Source of the DNA: CAYZED01 sp964477445
Lineage (GTDB): Bacteria; Bacillota; Clostridia; Lutisporales; Lutisporaceae
DNA length: 64,000 nt
Direction of reading: 5' to 3'
Assembly (NCBI GenBank): GCA_964477445.1
Contig: CAYZED010000007.1
Location: forward strand, 61,745 to 125,744
Shown: piece by piece, positions 8,610 to 16,437 of the stretch
Layout of the letters: every line of letters starts with the position of its first letter
Numbering within the stretch: the stretch's first letter is position 1
Notes under the pieces: generated by a model
The model's database searches: none
What the model was told of the DNA's origin: nothing
Seen by the model: only the letters and a program-made list of their open reading frames with translations
Position numbers and translations under genes: made by a program

Positions 8610-9641
8610 TTAAAGCACCTGTTTAAACATTCTCATAAAATTTCCGCCAATCAATTTTCGAATAAAACCTTTTGTAAATCCACGCTCAATCATTAATTCA
8701 ACAAACTCTGGGAAACCCGCATAACCCTTTATAACGTCGCTTATATCTCTTGTTTCAAATCCTTTTTCAAATAAAGGCCCAACACATGGCAAATTCTCAA
8801 AAAAATCTGCTCCTATGCCAACACAATCTTCTCCACCGATTTTAACTATATGTTCAATATGATCTATAACACGACTAATTGTGGATTCCTGATCTGATTG
8901 TGCAACTATTGTATTAACAAAATTAACACCAATTACGCCTCCACGAACAGACACTTTTTCTATTAATTCGTCTGGAAGATTTCGTTCGATATTATTGATA
9001 AATCTTGTATTTGAGTGTGATGCAAAATAAACTCCATTTATATATTCATCAATCTGTTTTGCCCCATTATCAGTGAGGTGAGAAATATCAAGCGTCATAC
9101 CTAATCTTTCCGCTTCTTTAATCACCCTAATTCCAAACTCCGTAAAGGTTCCCGCTGACTTATTATCATTAGATGAAATAACACTCCCATCTACAACATA
9201 ATTTCTTCTTGCCCAAGCAGGCCCTAAAAAGCGGACTCCTAAATCATAAAAAATTCTTAATAAATCAAAATTATTTTGAATTGGACTAGCGCATTCCAAT
9301 GATAGTAGAATTGCAATTTCGTTGGATTTGATCGCCTCTTCAATTTCTGAATAAGTTGTGCAGAGTCTAAAAAGACCCTGGGATTCTTCCATCTCATATT
9401 TTAAGCAACTTATTTGATGAAGTGCTCTTTCAAGCACCATTCCAGGTATAAATATATTCTCAATAAATATTGCAGCTACAACCACGTTCACGTGACCAGA
9501 TCTAAAAATTGGCAAGTATTTATTTTCAATCACCTTTGTTTTACCAGCGCTTCGCAAATATATTACATCACTTAAAAAATCATTATGCGCATCAACTACA
9601 ATATTATTTACTAAAAGTTCATTCCCATTTTTAAAATCCAT
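8610..9641 (-). CDS. Membrane dipeptidase (peptidase family M19, renal dipeptidase type)
   Basis: The 343-residue protein carries the zinc ligands of M19 enzymes: VDAHNDFLSD near residues 16-25 (HxD), LLSLECASPI near 130-139 (bridging Glu), DISHLTDNG near 195-203 and FASHSNTR near 217-224. M19 enzymes cleave dipeptides, including those with a D-residue at the C-terminus. There is no signal peptide or lipid anchor, so it acts in the cytoplasm. It is the first gene of a minus-strand operon of at least nine genes. A GAGGTAATT site precedes the ATG, and an operator-like motif lies upstream at 9664-9679. Together with the D-aminoacylase and serine hydrolase of the same operon it suggests breakdown of D-amino-acid peptides. 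Confidence 0.9.
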   Translation of the reverse strand: MDFKNGNELLVNNIVVDAHNDFLSDVIYLRSAGKTKVIENKYLPIFRSGHVNVVVAAIFIENIFIPGMVLERALHQISCLKYEMEESQGLFRLCTTYSEIEEAIKSNEIAILLSLECASPIQNNFDLLRIFYDLGVRFLGPAWARRNYVVDGSVISSNDNKSAGTFTEFGIRVIKEAERLGMTLDISHLTDNGAKQIDEYINGVYFASHSNTRFINNIERNLPDELIEKVSVRGGVIGVNFVNTIVAQSDQESTISRVIDHIEHIVKIGGEDCVGIGADFFENLPCVGPLFEKGFETRDISDVIKGYAGFPEFVELMIERGFTKGFIRKLIGGNFMRMFKQVL

Positions 9642-9663
9642 AATTACCTCATTTCAATATATC

Positions 9664-9679
9664 TGTGTACTCGTGACCA
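9664..9679. promoter_or_regulatory. Candidate LacI-family operator before the dipeptidase operon
   Basis: The 16 bases contain GTACTCGTG, an exact match to nine bases of the more symmetric motif at 10809-10822 before lacI. It lies about 22-38 bases upstream of the dipeptidase ATG, in the expected repressor position. The right half is less symmetric than in the other copy. Confidence 0.55.
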
Positions 9680-9725
9680 ATTGTGTATAAATATTATGCC
9701 CCACAAATAAAGTGAAGCATTTTTA

Positions 9726-10778
9726 TTAAATTTGAATAACTGATTTCCCATCTAAAAACTCTGCATCAAAACAGATTTCTTCGATTTCTTTTTTATCTTC
9801 TTCAATTTGTTCAAACAAAATCCTCATGGCTGCTTTAACTACTTCTTCTATTGGCTCTCTGACCGTTGCCATTCTTGGTTCAATAAACCTTAAAATGTCC
9901 AAATCATCGTGTCCTATTATACTAACGTCTTCCGGAACTCTAATGCCATTAATTCTTAATAAATACATTAACAAAAGGCTTGTGTAATCATCAAAACAAA
10001 TTACTCCAGTAGCCACATCTTTAGATTTAATAATATCATAGAATTTTTTGTCATCATAAATACCATTTTTTTCACCATACTGAAAAACCGTATGTATGTC
10101 CTGATACTCATTTACTACCCCAGCTTCATTAAGCGCATCTCTAAAAGCTCTTTTTCTTTCATCATTAACAAAAGTATTAAAATGTATATCCGTTTGGTTC
10201 TGATGTCTGAATTTCCCATATCGCATATCAACATAGGCTAGTCTTTTATGTCCCTTTGAGAAAAGGTGATTAACAACTTTTTTTATTACTTCGTATTCAT
10301 TTACATAAACTCCGCTTGCGTTAAGACTTTCTAGTTTATTAAATATTTGAACCACTGGAATATCCTTTGACAAAACTCTCTCAAGCATTTTGGGATTCTT
10401 ATTTATCGGGAATATTATCAACCCATCCACGTTGTATTCTAACAAAGCATTAATATTTGTTTCTTCATCAAATGGGTTATCACTCGAAGATGAGAAATGA
10501 AGATAATAACCTTTCTCATCACATATATCTTTTGTTCTGTTATAAATCATATTAGAAAATTCCGTAGACATATTGTGCAAAATTAAGCCAATAGACCTTG
10601 ATTTCCCAATAACAAGATCTTGAGCTTGTTTATTTGGCACATATCCTACCTGGCTAATAAGATTCATTATTTTTTCTTTAGTTTCTGGTTTAATATTCGG
10701 ACTATTATTTATTGCTCTATTAACTGTCGCTCTGGATACTTCACATGCTTTAGCAATATCGTTCATGGTATATCTCAT
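9726..10778 (-). CDS. LacI-family transcriptional regulator
   Basis: The protein has 350 residues. The N-terminal helix-turn-helix MNDIAKACEVSRATVNRAIN (about 5-24) and hinge region are typical of LacI proteins. The rest is a periplasmic-binding-like effector domain, with RSIGLILHNMSTEFSN near 60-75 and IGHDDLDILRFIEP near 289-302. GGGGTG precedes the ATG. It lies directly upstream of, and is oriented with, the dipeptidase-to-deacylase operon. A shared motif in both promoter regions indicates that it represses itself and that operon. The inducer is probably the sugar or phosphosugar handled by the operon; this is inferred from position only. Confidence 0.92.
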   Translation of the reverse strand: MRYTMNDIAKACEVSRATVNRAINNSPNIKPETKEKIMNLISQVGYVPNKQAQDLVIGKSRSIGLILHNMSTEFSNMIYNRTKDICDEKGYYLHFSSSSDNPFDEETNINALLEYNVDGLIIFPINKNPKMLERVLSKDIPVVQIFNKLESLNASGVYVNEYEVIKKVVNHLFSKGHKRLAYVDMRYGKFRHQNQTDIHFNTFVNDERKRAFRDALNEAGVVNEYQDIHTVFQYGEKNGIYDDKKFYDIIKSKDVATGVICFDDYTSLLLMYLLRINGIRVPEDVSIIGHDDLDILRFIEPRMATVREPIEEVVKAAMRILFEQIEEDKKEIEEICFDAEFLDGKSVIQI

Positions 10779-10808
10779 ACTTCACCCCATGACAATTTCT
10801 TACTTATT

Positions 10809-10822
10809 TGTACTCGTGTACA
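10809..10822. promoter_or_regulatory. Candidate autoregulatory LacI-family operator
   Basis: TGTACTCGTGTACA is a near-perfect palindrome (12 of 14 positions) around a central CG, as LacI-family operators are. It lies just downstream of the predicted -10 box of lacI. The core GTACTCGTG recurs before the dipeptidase operon at 9664-9679. Confidence 0.65.
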
Positions 10823-10832
10823 TCATATTTAA

Positions 10833-10861
10833 ATTATACCAAGCTAATTATAAAAAGTAAA
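10833..10861 (-). promoter_or_regulatory. lacI promoter
   Basis: On the minus strand, TTTACT and TATAAT are separated by 17 bases and lie about 55 bases upstream of the lacI ATG. The operator palindrome begins just downstream of the -10 box, which is suited to autorepression. Confidence 0.6.
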
Positions 10862-10888
10862 TAGATTAATCAAATTCTCTACTTTTTG

Positions 10889-11734
10889 TTAGTTCTTTGC
10901 CTCATCAATATTCTCAGTTTTTGTCTCAATTGCTGTCTCTATTTCGATTATTGGTTCAACTGTTAAAATTTCCACGTCCATATCTATGACTTCTTCTGGA
11001 TCGTCTCTCTTTATCTTCTTTGACAAAACCATATAAACCGCCACAGAAAAAATAACTATTATCACACTAATAATTTCTGCCGCCCTGAATCCTAAGAACA
11101 TTAGGCTGTCTGTTCTCATTCCTTCTATAAAAAATCTACCAACTGAATATAATGCCGCGTAAAGCAGAATCAATTGACCATCAAATTTCTTTCTACGACT
11201 TAACCAGACTAAGAAAATAAATATTAGGAAATTCCAAATTGATTCATAAAGAAATGTCGGATGAACTCTTACTCCATCAACCATTATACCCCAAGGTAAA
11301 TTTGTTGGTCCACCATGAGCCTCACCATTAGTGAAATTGCCCCATCTTCCTATTGCTTGTCCGAGTATTATTGCAGGTGCTACAATATCAGCAAATTTCA
11401 AGAAGCTTTTTTTCTTAATACTTAAATAAATGAATGCAACAATAAGTGCCATTATTATAGCGCCATGAATCGCAAGACCACCTTCTCGAATATTAATCAT
11501 GCGCAGGAAATCTCCTTGATAATAATCTAAATTAAATAACACATAATATATTCTTGCTCCAATAACTGCACTAGGTACACAAAGAAGCGCCAAATCGAGA
11601 ATTATTTCTGTGTTTTCACCGATTCTTTTTGCTTCGAAATAAGCAAAGAACACACCGGCGACAATGCCAGCTGTCAGTAAAATACCATACCAATTTATTG
11701 TTAAACCAAAAATATCAAACGCGACTGAATTCAA
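10889..11734 (-). CDS. lgt: Prolipoprotein diacylglyceryl transferase
   Basis: This integral membrane enzyme transfers diacylglycerol to the lipobox cysteine of prolipoproteins. The sequence shows about seven hydrophobic segments, REGGLAIHGAII (about 78-89) and the family signature IGRWGNFTNGEAHGG (about 127-141). I chose the TTG start at 11734 because AGGGGTG stands 6 bases before it; the longer reading from a TTG at 11755 has no site. The gene begins inside the 3' end of deoC, so translation is coupled. The C-terminal tail of about 35 residues is acidic and Glu/Ile-rich, longer than in many relatives. Confidence 0.93.
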   Translation of the reverse strand: MNSVAFDIFGLTINWYGILLTAGIVAGVFFAYFEAKRIGENTEIILDLALLCVPSAVIGARIYYVLFNLDYYQGDFLRMINIREGGLAIHGAIIMALIVAFIYLSIKKKSFLKFADIVAPAIILGQAIGRWGNFTNGEAHGGPTNLPWGIMVDGVRVHPTFLYESIWNFLIFIFLVWLSRRKKFDGQLILLYAALYSVGRFFIEGMRTDSLMFLGFRAAEIISVIIVIFSVAVYMVLSKKIKRDDPEEVIDMDVEILTVEPIIEIETAIETKTENIDEAKN

Positions 11735-12407
11735 TTTTTTCACCCCTAATTTCAAACTCTTCCATAATTTTTACAGATGCACTCGCGCCAATTCTTGTTG
11801 CGCCTGAGTTAATCATTTTTATTACAGTATCTAAATCTCGAACGGACCCAGAAGCTTTAATTCCAACATTTTCACTAACATTAGTATTCATCAAAACTAT
11901 GTCACTTTCAGTTGCCCCGCCTGTCGAAAAACCTGTTGAGGTTTTTACAAAATCCGCCCCAGCTCTTTCACTAACCTTGCACGCTTCAACTTTTTCTTTA
12001 TCTGATAAAAGACATGTTTCGAATATTACTTTCAATAGTGCCTTTTCTCCACAGGCTTCAGAAACAGATTTTATATCATGTTCAACGAGTTCCCAATTGC
12101 CACTTTTTATTGCTCCAACATTAATAACCATGTCTATTTCATTGGCGCCGTTTTCAATGGCATTTTTTGTTTCATAAATCTTTGTCTCTGTGGTTGATGC
12201 ACCTAACGGAAATCCAATAACAGTACATACTTTTACATTAGAGCAACATAAACGCTCGGAAGCTGTTTTTACATAGGAGGGATTAACGCAAACAGATGTA
12301 AATCCATATTTCATTGCTTCGTCGCATAGTTTTTTTATGTCCGAAACACTGGCCTCTGGTTTAAGAATAGTGTGATCAAAGAATTTAGCGAATTCCGTTC
12401 TATTCAT
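11715..12407 (-). CDS. deoC: Deoxyribose-phosphate aldolase
   Basis: The 230-residue protein has the class I aldolase Schiff-base lysine in FVKTSTGFSTGGA (about 148-160) and the second active-site lysine in GIKASGSVRD (about 172-181). It splits 2-deoxyribose 5-phosphate into glyceraldehyde 3-phosphate and acetaldehyde. The N-terminal FFDHTILKPEA is typical. A TGGAGG site lies before the ATG. It follows pduL on the same strand, separated by a tandem repeat; acetaldehyde from DeoC could be linked, through acetyl-CoA, to the PduL phosphotransacylase, but no aldehyde dehydrogenase is seen here. No other deo gene is present. Confidence 0.95.
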   Translation of the reverse strand: MNRTEFAKFFDHTILKPEASVSDIKKLCDEAMKYGFTSVCVNPSYVKTASERLCCSNVKVCTVIGFPLGASTTETKIYETKNAIENGANEIDMVINVGAIKSGNWELVEHDIKSVSEACGEKALLKVIFETCLLSDKEKVEACKVSERAGADFVKTSTGFSTGGATESDIVLMNTNVSENVGIKASGSVRDLDTVIKMINSGATRIGASASVKIMEEFEIRGEKIEFSRV

Positions 12408-12452
12408 GTAAACGCCTCCATTTATTTTTCTATTTTTGACTTTTTAGTAGTC

Positions 12453-12530
12453 TAGTTATTTTCTATAGTCTTGTTATTTTCTATAGTCTTGTTATTTTCT
12501 ATAGTCTTGTTATCTTTTTATTTTCTATAG
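12453..12530. repeat. 18-bp tandem repeat directly after the pduL stop codon
   Basis: Read on the minus strand, the unit ACTATAGAAAATAACAAG is repeated about four times, two copies being identical and the outer ones slightly changed. It starts right after the pduL stop and fills most of the gap to deoC. The period is a multiple of three and places TAG codons in the pduL frame. Confidence 0.9.
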
Positions 12531-12531
12531 T

Positions 12532-13101
12532 TTAGATTATCTCTCCTAGCTCTCCGCCTTTTATTCCAGCGGCATTTCCCTCTTCTATGTCTATATGCAT
12601 ATCAAGAGCAAAAGAATCATGTACTCTAACTAAAACATTTTCTAATACAACTGATCTATCATCACCGACTCTTACACTAACAATATCTTTATCTTTAAGT
12701 CCTAATGATTCTCCATCAGCTGAATTCATGTGAATATGTCTTGATGCTACTATAACACCTTTATCAAGTACAACTTCTCCAGCTGGTCCAACTAATTTAC
12801 ATCCAGGTGTGCCTTCAATAGCACCAGATTGTCTTATTACTGGGCTAATCCCTGCTGACCTTGCATCAAAAATAGATACTTCAACTTGAGTTTCTGGTCT
12901 TTCAGGTCCTAATATTCTTACATTCTTCAGTGTGCATTTAGGTCCCACAACATCCACTCTTTCTTCACATGCGAACTGTCCTGGCTGTGAGAGGTCTTTC
13001 ATAACAGTCAATTCATGACCTTTACCAAAAAGTATCTCAACATGTTCTTTAGATAAATGTGCATGCCTATTTGATAGATTTACTGGTGTAGTTTTTTTCA
13101 T
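12532..13101 (-). CDS. pduL: PduL-type phosphate acyltransferase
   Basis: The 189-residue protein matches PduL, the zinc-dependent phosphotransacylase unrelated to Pta. Conserved histidine motifs are SNRHAHLS (about 9-16), and ASRHIHMN near 119-126 in the second half of the duplicated domain. It exchanges CoA and phosphate on acetyl or propionyl groups, giving acyl phosphate for ATP formation by a kinase. No microcompartment shell gene or N-terminal encapsulation extension is seen, so it probably serves as a cytoplasmic acetate-forming enzyme. It lies downstream of the SCIFF maturase and upstream of deoC on the same strand. Confidence 0.9.
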   Translation of the reverse strand: MKKTTPVNLSNRHAHLSKEHVEILFGKGHELTVMKDLSQPGQFACEERVDVVGPKCTLKNVRILGPERPETQVEVSIFDARSAGISPVIRQSGAIEGTPGCKLVGPAGEVVLDKGVIVASRHIHMNSADGESLGLKDKDIVSVRVGDDRSVVLENVLVRVHDSFALDMHIDIEEGNAAGIKGGELGEII

Positions 13102-13174
13102 TTTAAAATACCGCCTTTAATTAATAATTTTTTGTTATATTTTTATTTTTAATTAACCTCTAAGTATAAAAATA

Positions 13175-14570
13175 TTAGATCAGTTCCTTTGACTGCAGTG
13201 AAAGAGCAACTTCTATTCTTTTTTTCTGGAGCTTGCATTCTATTTCATATGGAATCGACAAATCATGGCTAAAGGCTGCTGCGTTAGCTTGACAACCACC
13301 CGAACAGTGGAATTTTGCCCAACAATCTGTACACTTTTCTTTATGATATACGGTGTTGCATGAGAATTTCTTGAGCATTTCANNNNNNNNNNATTTCAGT
13401 ATTTGTAATTCCATTTTCTAGAGTTCCCATTAAGTATTCTTCACGCCCTACAAACTGGTGACAAGGATATAACTCTCCATCTGGTGTTAGCGCAAAGTAT
13501 TCTGCCCCAGCCCCGCAAGATGATACTCTTTTATATACACATGGACCACCATCCATATCCATCATAAAATGATAAAATCTAAAAGGTTTTCCCTCTTCAT
13601 TATATCTGAGGTTATCATCAGCCAATTTATCATATTCTTTAAAAATCTGATCCAAGTGTTCTTCTCTGATTGAATATGGTCTTTCAGGTTCAGCAACAAC
13701 AGGTTCAACACTTATTTCTTTAAATCCTTGATCAGCCATAAAAAGTACATCTTTTGAGAAATCAAGATTATATGATGTATATGTGCCTCTTATATAGTAG
13801 CTCTTTTCACCACGTTTTTCAACAAATCGTCTAATTTTGGGCAGTATATCCTCTGTTGTGCCTGCTCCACCGACGAATTTTCTCATTTTATCATTAACTT
13901 CTGGTCTTCCATCAAGACTTACTACTACATTATCCATATGCTCGTTAAGAAAATCTATAACTTCTTCATTTAACAAAACTGCATTAGTAGTTATAGTAAA
14001 ACCAATTCTTTTTCCATATTTTTTTTCAGCTTCACGTCCATAAAAAACGGTTTCTTTAATAACATCAAAATTGAGAAGAGGTTCGCCACCAAAAAAATCG
14101 ACCTCTAATCGCTTTCTATTCCCACTTTTCTCAAGTAAAAAATCGATGCCTTTCTTCGCTGTATCTAGAGACATCAATTTTCTGCCACCATGATAGTCTC
14201 CTGTCGAAGCAAAGCAATAACCACATCTAATATTACAATCATGTGCAATATTGAAACACATCGCTTTAAGTTCAATAGAAGCAGAATAATCGGGATTTTC
14301 CTTTTCCTTATAATGTTTCTTTTCAAAAACCAAATCTCTAAAAGTATCTTTTGATTGAAAAAGACCTTTCTCTTCAAGTTCATTAAGCTCGTCGAAAGCT
14401 TCCACCAAAACCTCTTTGCTATATGTATCAGACAGCTCCTTAAGTACAATTTCTATACCATCTACATAATAATCGACCACATCCCAAGCTACTTGGTCAA
14501 GTAAATGAACCGTGCCGCTATTTACATCTAATACCAATTTAGTGTCGTGAAAATTGAATTTATGAAACAA
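13175..14570 (-). CDS. Radical SAM SCIFF-peptide thioether maturase (CteB/ScfB type), interrupted by an assembly gap
   Basis: About 455 residues in total. The N-terminal VLDVNSGTVHLLDQ segment is the RiPP-recognition-like region of SCIFF maturases. The radical SAM cluster motif is CNIRCGYC (about 109-116), followed by FFGGEPLLN. The C-terminal SPASM part has CGAGAEYFALTPDGELYPCH and, beyond the gap, CTDCWAKFHCSGGC. The enzyme forms Cys-alpha-carbon thioether bridges in a 45-46-residue peptide. The run of Ns at 13383-13392 joins two different reading frames, so the gap length is a placeholder; I treat both parts as one gene, not as a frameshift. No SCIFF peptide gene is seen next to it. Confidence 0.88.
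13383..13392. other. Assembly gap (10 Ns) inside the SCIFF maturase gene
   Basis: Ten undetermined bases lie within the SPASM region. The coding frames on either side do not match across ten bases, showing that the true length differs or that the gap size is arbitrary. Confidence 0.98.
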
Positions 14571-14878
14571 AATTACCTCCTATGATAACTCGAAAAATTT
14601 TTATTATCTTTTTTTAATTTTTGTGCCGCCATAATTTTATGCCTGTTTTTTATATATGTCAATATTAATGCAATTTTTCCCATTAAACACCGGCGCAAAT
14701 TCTATCAATAAAGCAAATTTGTTATGGACTCATATTCATCAAGCTTTCATATTTCTTAACATACAATTAACATGCCGTTCGTATACTGACATTGTTGTGA
14801 AAAAACTATAAGAGTATAATTCAAATGTAGGTTATCAATATGTCTTAAATAATAGCTAGTATATGAGGAGGAATTACA
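14571..14878. other. Divergent intergenic region between the SCIFF maturase and the DUF47 gene
   Basis: About 300 bases hold the maturase ribosome site (at about 14576-14581) and the DUF47 promoter (14792-14820). I searched both strands for a short cysteine-rich SCIFF precursor and found none. No riboswitch-like consensus was recognised. Confidence 0.6.
14792..14820 (+). promoter_or_regulatory. Promoter of the DUF47 gene
   Basis: TTGTTG and a perfect TATAAT are separated by 17 bases. They end about 58 bases before the TTG start codon of the DUF47 gene. Confidence 0.6.
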
Positions 14879-15505
14879 TTGTTTAAAAATTTCAGTAAGA
14901 AAGATATATCCTTTTTCGAACTTTTTCAAAAAAATGCTGAACTCAGCTATACTGCAGCACTCAAACTTAACGAATTCGCTCACGATTTAACTAACCCCTC
15001 AAAAAAATATCATGAAATAAAAGAAATAGAAAATCAAGGCGATAATCAAATTCATGCTATCTTTACACAGTTAAACAAAGCTTTTATTACCCCTTTAGAT
15101 AGAGAGGACATTCACCATATCGCAAAAGGAATGGATGATGTAACAGACTTTATTGAGTCGGCTGCTAGTAGGTTCCTAATGTTTAATATCACCGAAGTGC
15201 CAGCGGGTGTCACAGAAATGACTGACCTAATCGTAAAATGTTCAAAGGAAGTTACAGCGCTAATGTATACTCTCAATAGTTCGGAATCTTCTGCTGAAGT
15301 TCAAGAATTGCTAACTTCTATTGGCAACTTTGAAGCAATAGGCGATGCACTTTTCAGACAAAATATAACAAAACTATTCCATAATGGAACCTCTGATATT
15401 GAAATTGTCAAATTGAAAGATATCTATGAAAGCCTTGAAGCAGTTATCAATGCTTGCGAAGACGTCGCAAATATTATCCAAGGAATTTTGATGAAGCATG
15501 CTTAG
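14879..15505 (+). CDS. DUF47 (PhoU-like) protein
   Basis: The 208-residue, mostly helical protein matches the DUF47/PhoU-divergent family, with DREDIHHIAKGMDDVTDFIE near 79-98 and a repeated acidic pattern EAVINACEDVANII near 188-201 of the kind that binds metal in PhoU proteins. The start is TTG, fixed by an AGGAGG site 7 bases upstream. DUF47 genes normally sit next to a Pit-type phosphate transporter and modulate it; none lies here, and the gene stands alone between its own promoter and terminator. Confidence 0.9.
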   Translation: MFKNFSKKDISFFELFQKNAELSYTAALKLNEFAHDLTNPSKKYHEIKEIENQGDNQIHAIFTQLNKAFITPLDREDIHHIAKGMDDVTDFIESAASRFLMFNITEVPAGVTEMTDLIVKCSKEVTALMYTLNSSESSAEVQELLTSIGNFEAIGDALFRQNITKLFHNGTSDIEIVKLKDIYESLEAVINACEDVANIIQGILMKHA

Positions 15506-15518
15506 ATATACAATTTTT

Positions 15519-15546
15519 ATGGTGGTGTGTCATAACACACCACCAT
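15519..15546. terminator. Bidirectional terminator between DUF47 and the thioredoxin-reductase-like gene
   Basis: A perfect 12-bp inverted repeat (ATGGTGGTGTGT) with a CATA loop has T-rich sequence on the plus side and an A-rich flank on the other. It overlaps the last codons of the minus-strand gene, serving both convergent genes. Confidence 0.85.
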
Positions 15547-16402
15547 TTTCTCTTTTTTCGTTTAAAAAACGCACAACAGAAAGGGCTGCAATATTTCCTT
15601 CCCCCACAGCCTTCGCTATTTGGTAAGGTTTGCCAACACAATCGCCACAAGCAAAAACGCCAGCCTGAGAAGTCTCCATTTCTCTATTTACATTAATATG
15701 TCCGCCGTCAATCTCTAATCCTTCTAATAGCTTCCCTATAGGAATAACTTTTCTAATAATAAAAATCCCATCAGCTTCAATTTCTCTACTTTCGAGAACT
15801 AACTTTTTCGCGAAGTTTCCGTCACCGATAATTTCTTTTACTTTATCAGTCAAGACCTCTATTCCTGGATCTAGGTGCGCTTCTTCCTTATAAGCTTTAA
15901 TGTAAAAAACTTTGCTACAAATTTCGGCCATAAAGTTAGCATCCTCTTCCCCCTCATGACTTTCAGATACTATTATTACTGTCTTCCCTTTATAAAGCGG
16001 GCCGTCACAAGTAGCACAATAACCCACGCCCATACCTAAATATTTGTCCTCTCCAGGATAAGTTATCGCTTTTGATTGACCAATTGATAGGATTATTGAT
16101 TTTGATTCAAAAAAATCTACTCCATTGGATAAAACATAATATTCTCCCATATTTAAAATATTATAAATTTTTTCTTTTCTTACCTCAATTTTATTTTTTT
16201 CTGCATGACTTCTGAAGTTTTTCATTAAATCTTTCCCGCTAATATCTGGCAATCCTAAATAATTATCAATCCAATGCGATTTTTCTATAACTGTTTCCTT
16301 TTCATTCCCAGCAAACAAAATAAAATCTTTATTTCTTGCTTTTAAGTTTAGCGCTGCTGATAGACCGCCAGGCCCACCACCAACAATTATACAATCATAC
16401 AT
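15530..16402 (-). CDS. Thioredoxin-reductase-like FAD-dependent oxidoreductase
   Basis: The 290-residue protein has an N-terminal FAD-binding motif IVGGGPGGLSAALNL (about 6-20), a redox pair CATCDGP (about 131-137) as in thioredoxin reductases, and a C-terminal FAD motif GVFACGDCVGKPYQIAKAVG (about 248-267). The NAD(P)H-binding motif between the cysteines and the C-terminus is poorly preserved (VIIVSESHEGEEDANF in place of GGGxSA). That is seen in ferredoxin-dependent or flavin-type thioredoxin reductases of clostridia, so the electron donor may not be NADPH. No thioredoxin gene is adjacent. Confidence 0.85.
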   Translation of the reverse strand: MYDCIIVGGGPGGLSAALNLKARNKDFILFAGNEKETVIEKSHWIDNYLGLPDISGKDLMKNFRSHAEKNKIEVRKEKIYNILNMGEYYVLSNGVDFFESKSIILSIGQSKAITYPGEDKYLGMGVGYCATCDGPLYKGKTVIIVSESHEGEEDANFMAEICSKVFYIKAYKEEAHLDPGIEVLTDKVKEIIGDGNFAKKLVLESREIEADGIFIIRKVIPIGKLLEGLEIDGGHINVNREMETSQAGVFACGDCVGKPYQIAKAVGEGNIAALSVVRFLNEKRENGGVL

Positions 16403-16437
16403 TTTTATGCTCCTTAATATCGTAATAGTATTATATT

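Noticed and set aside
12453..12530. CRISPR-like array
   Set aside because: The units are contiguous 18-bp repeats with no spacers, and no cas gene is present in the window.
13175..14570. Two separate genes or a frameshifted pseudogene at the SCIFF maturase
   Set aside because: The break coincides exactly with the run of Ns, and both parts match consecutive regions of one enzyme, so the gap length explains the frame change.
15454..15696. 80-codon frame on the plus strand after the DUF47 gene
   Set aside because: It overlaps the DUF47 3' end, the terminator and the opposite-strand oxidoreductase, and has no ribosome site.
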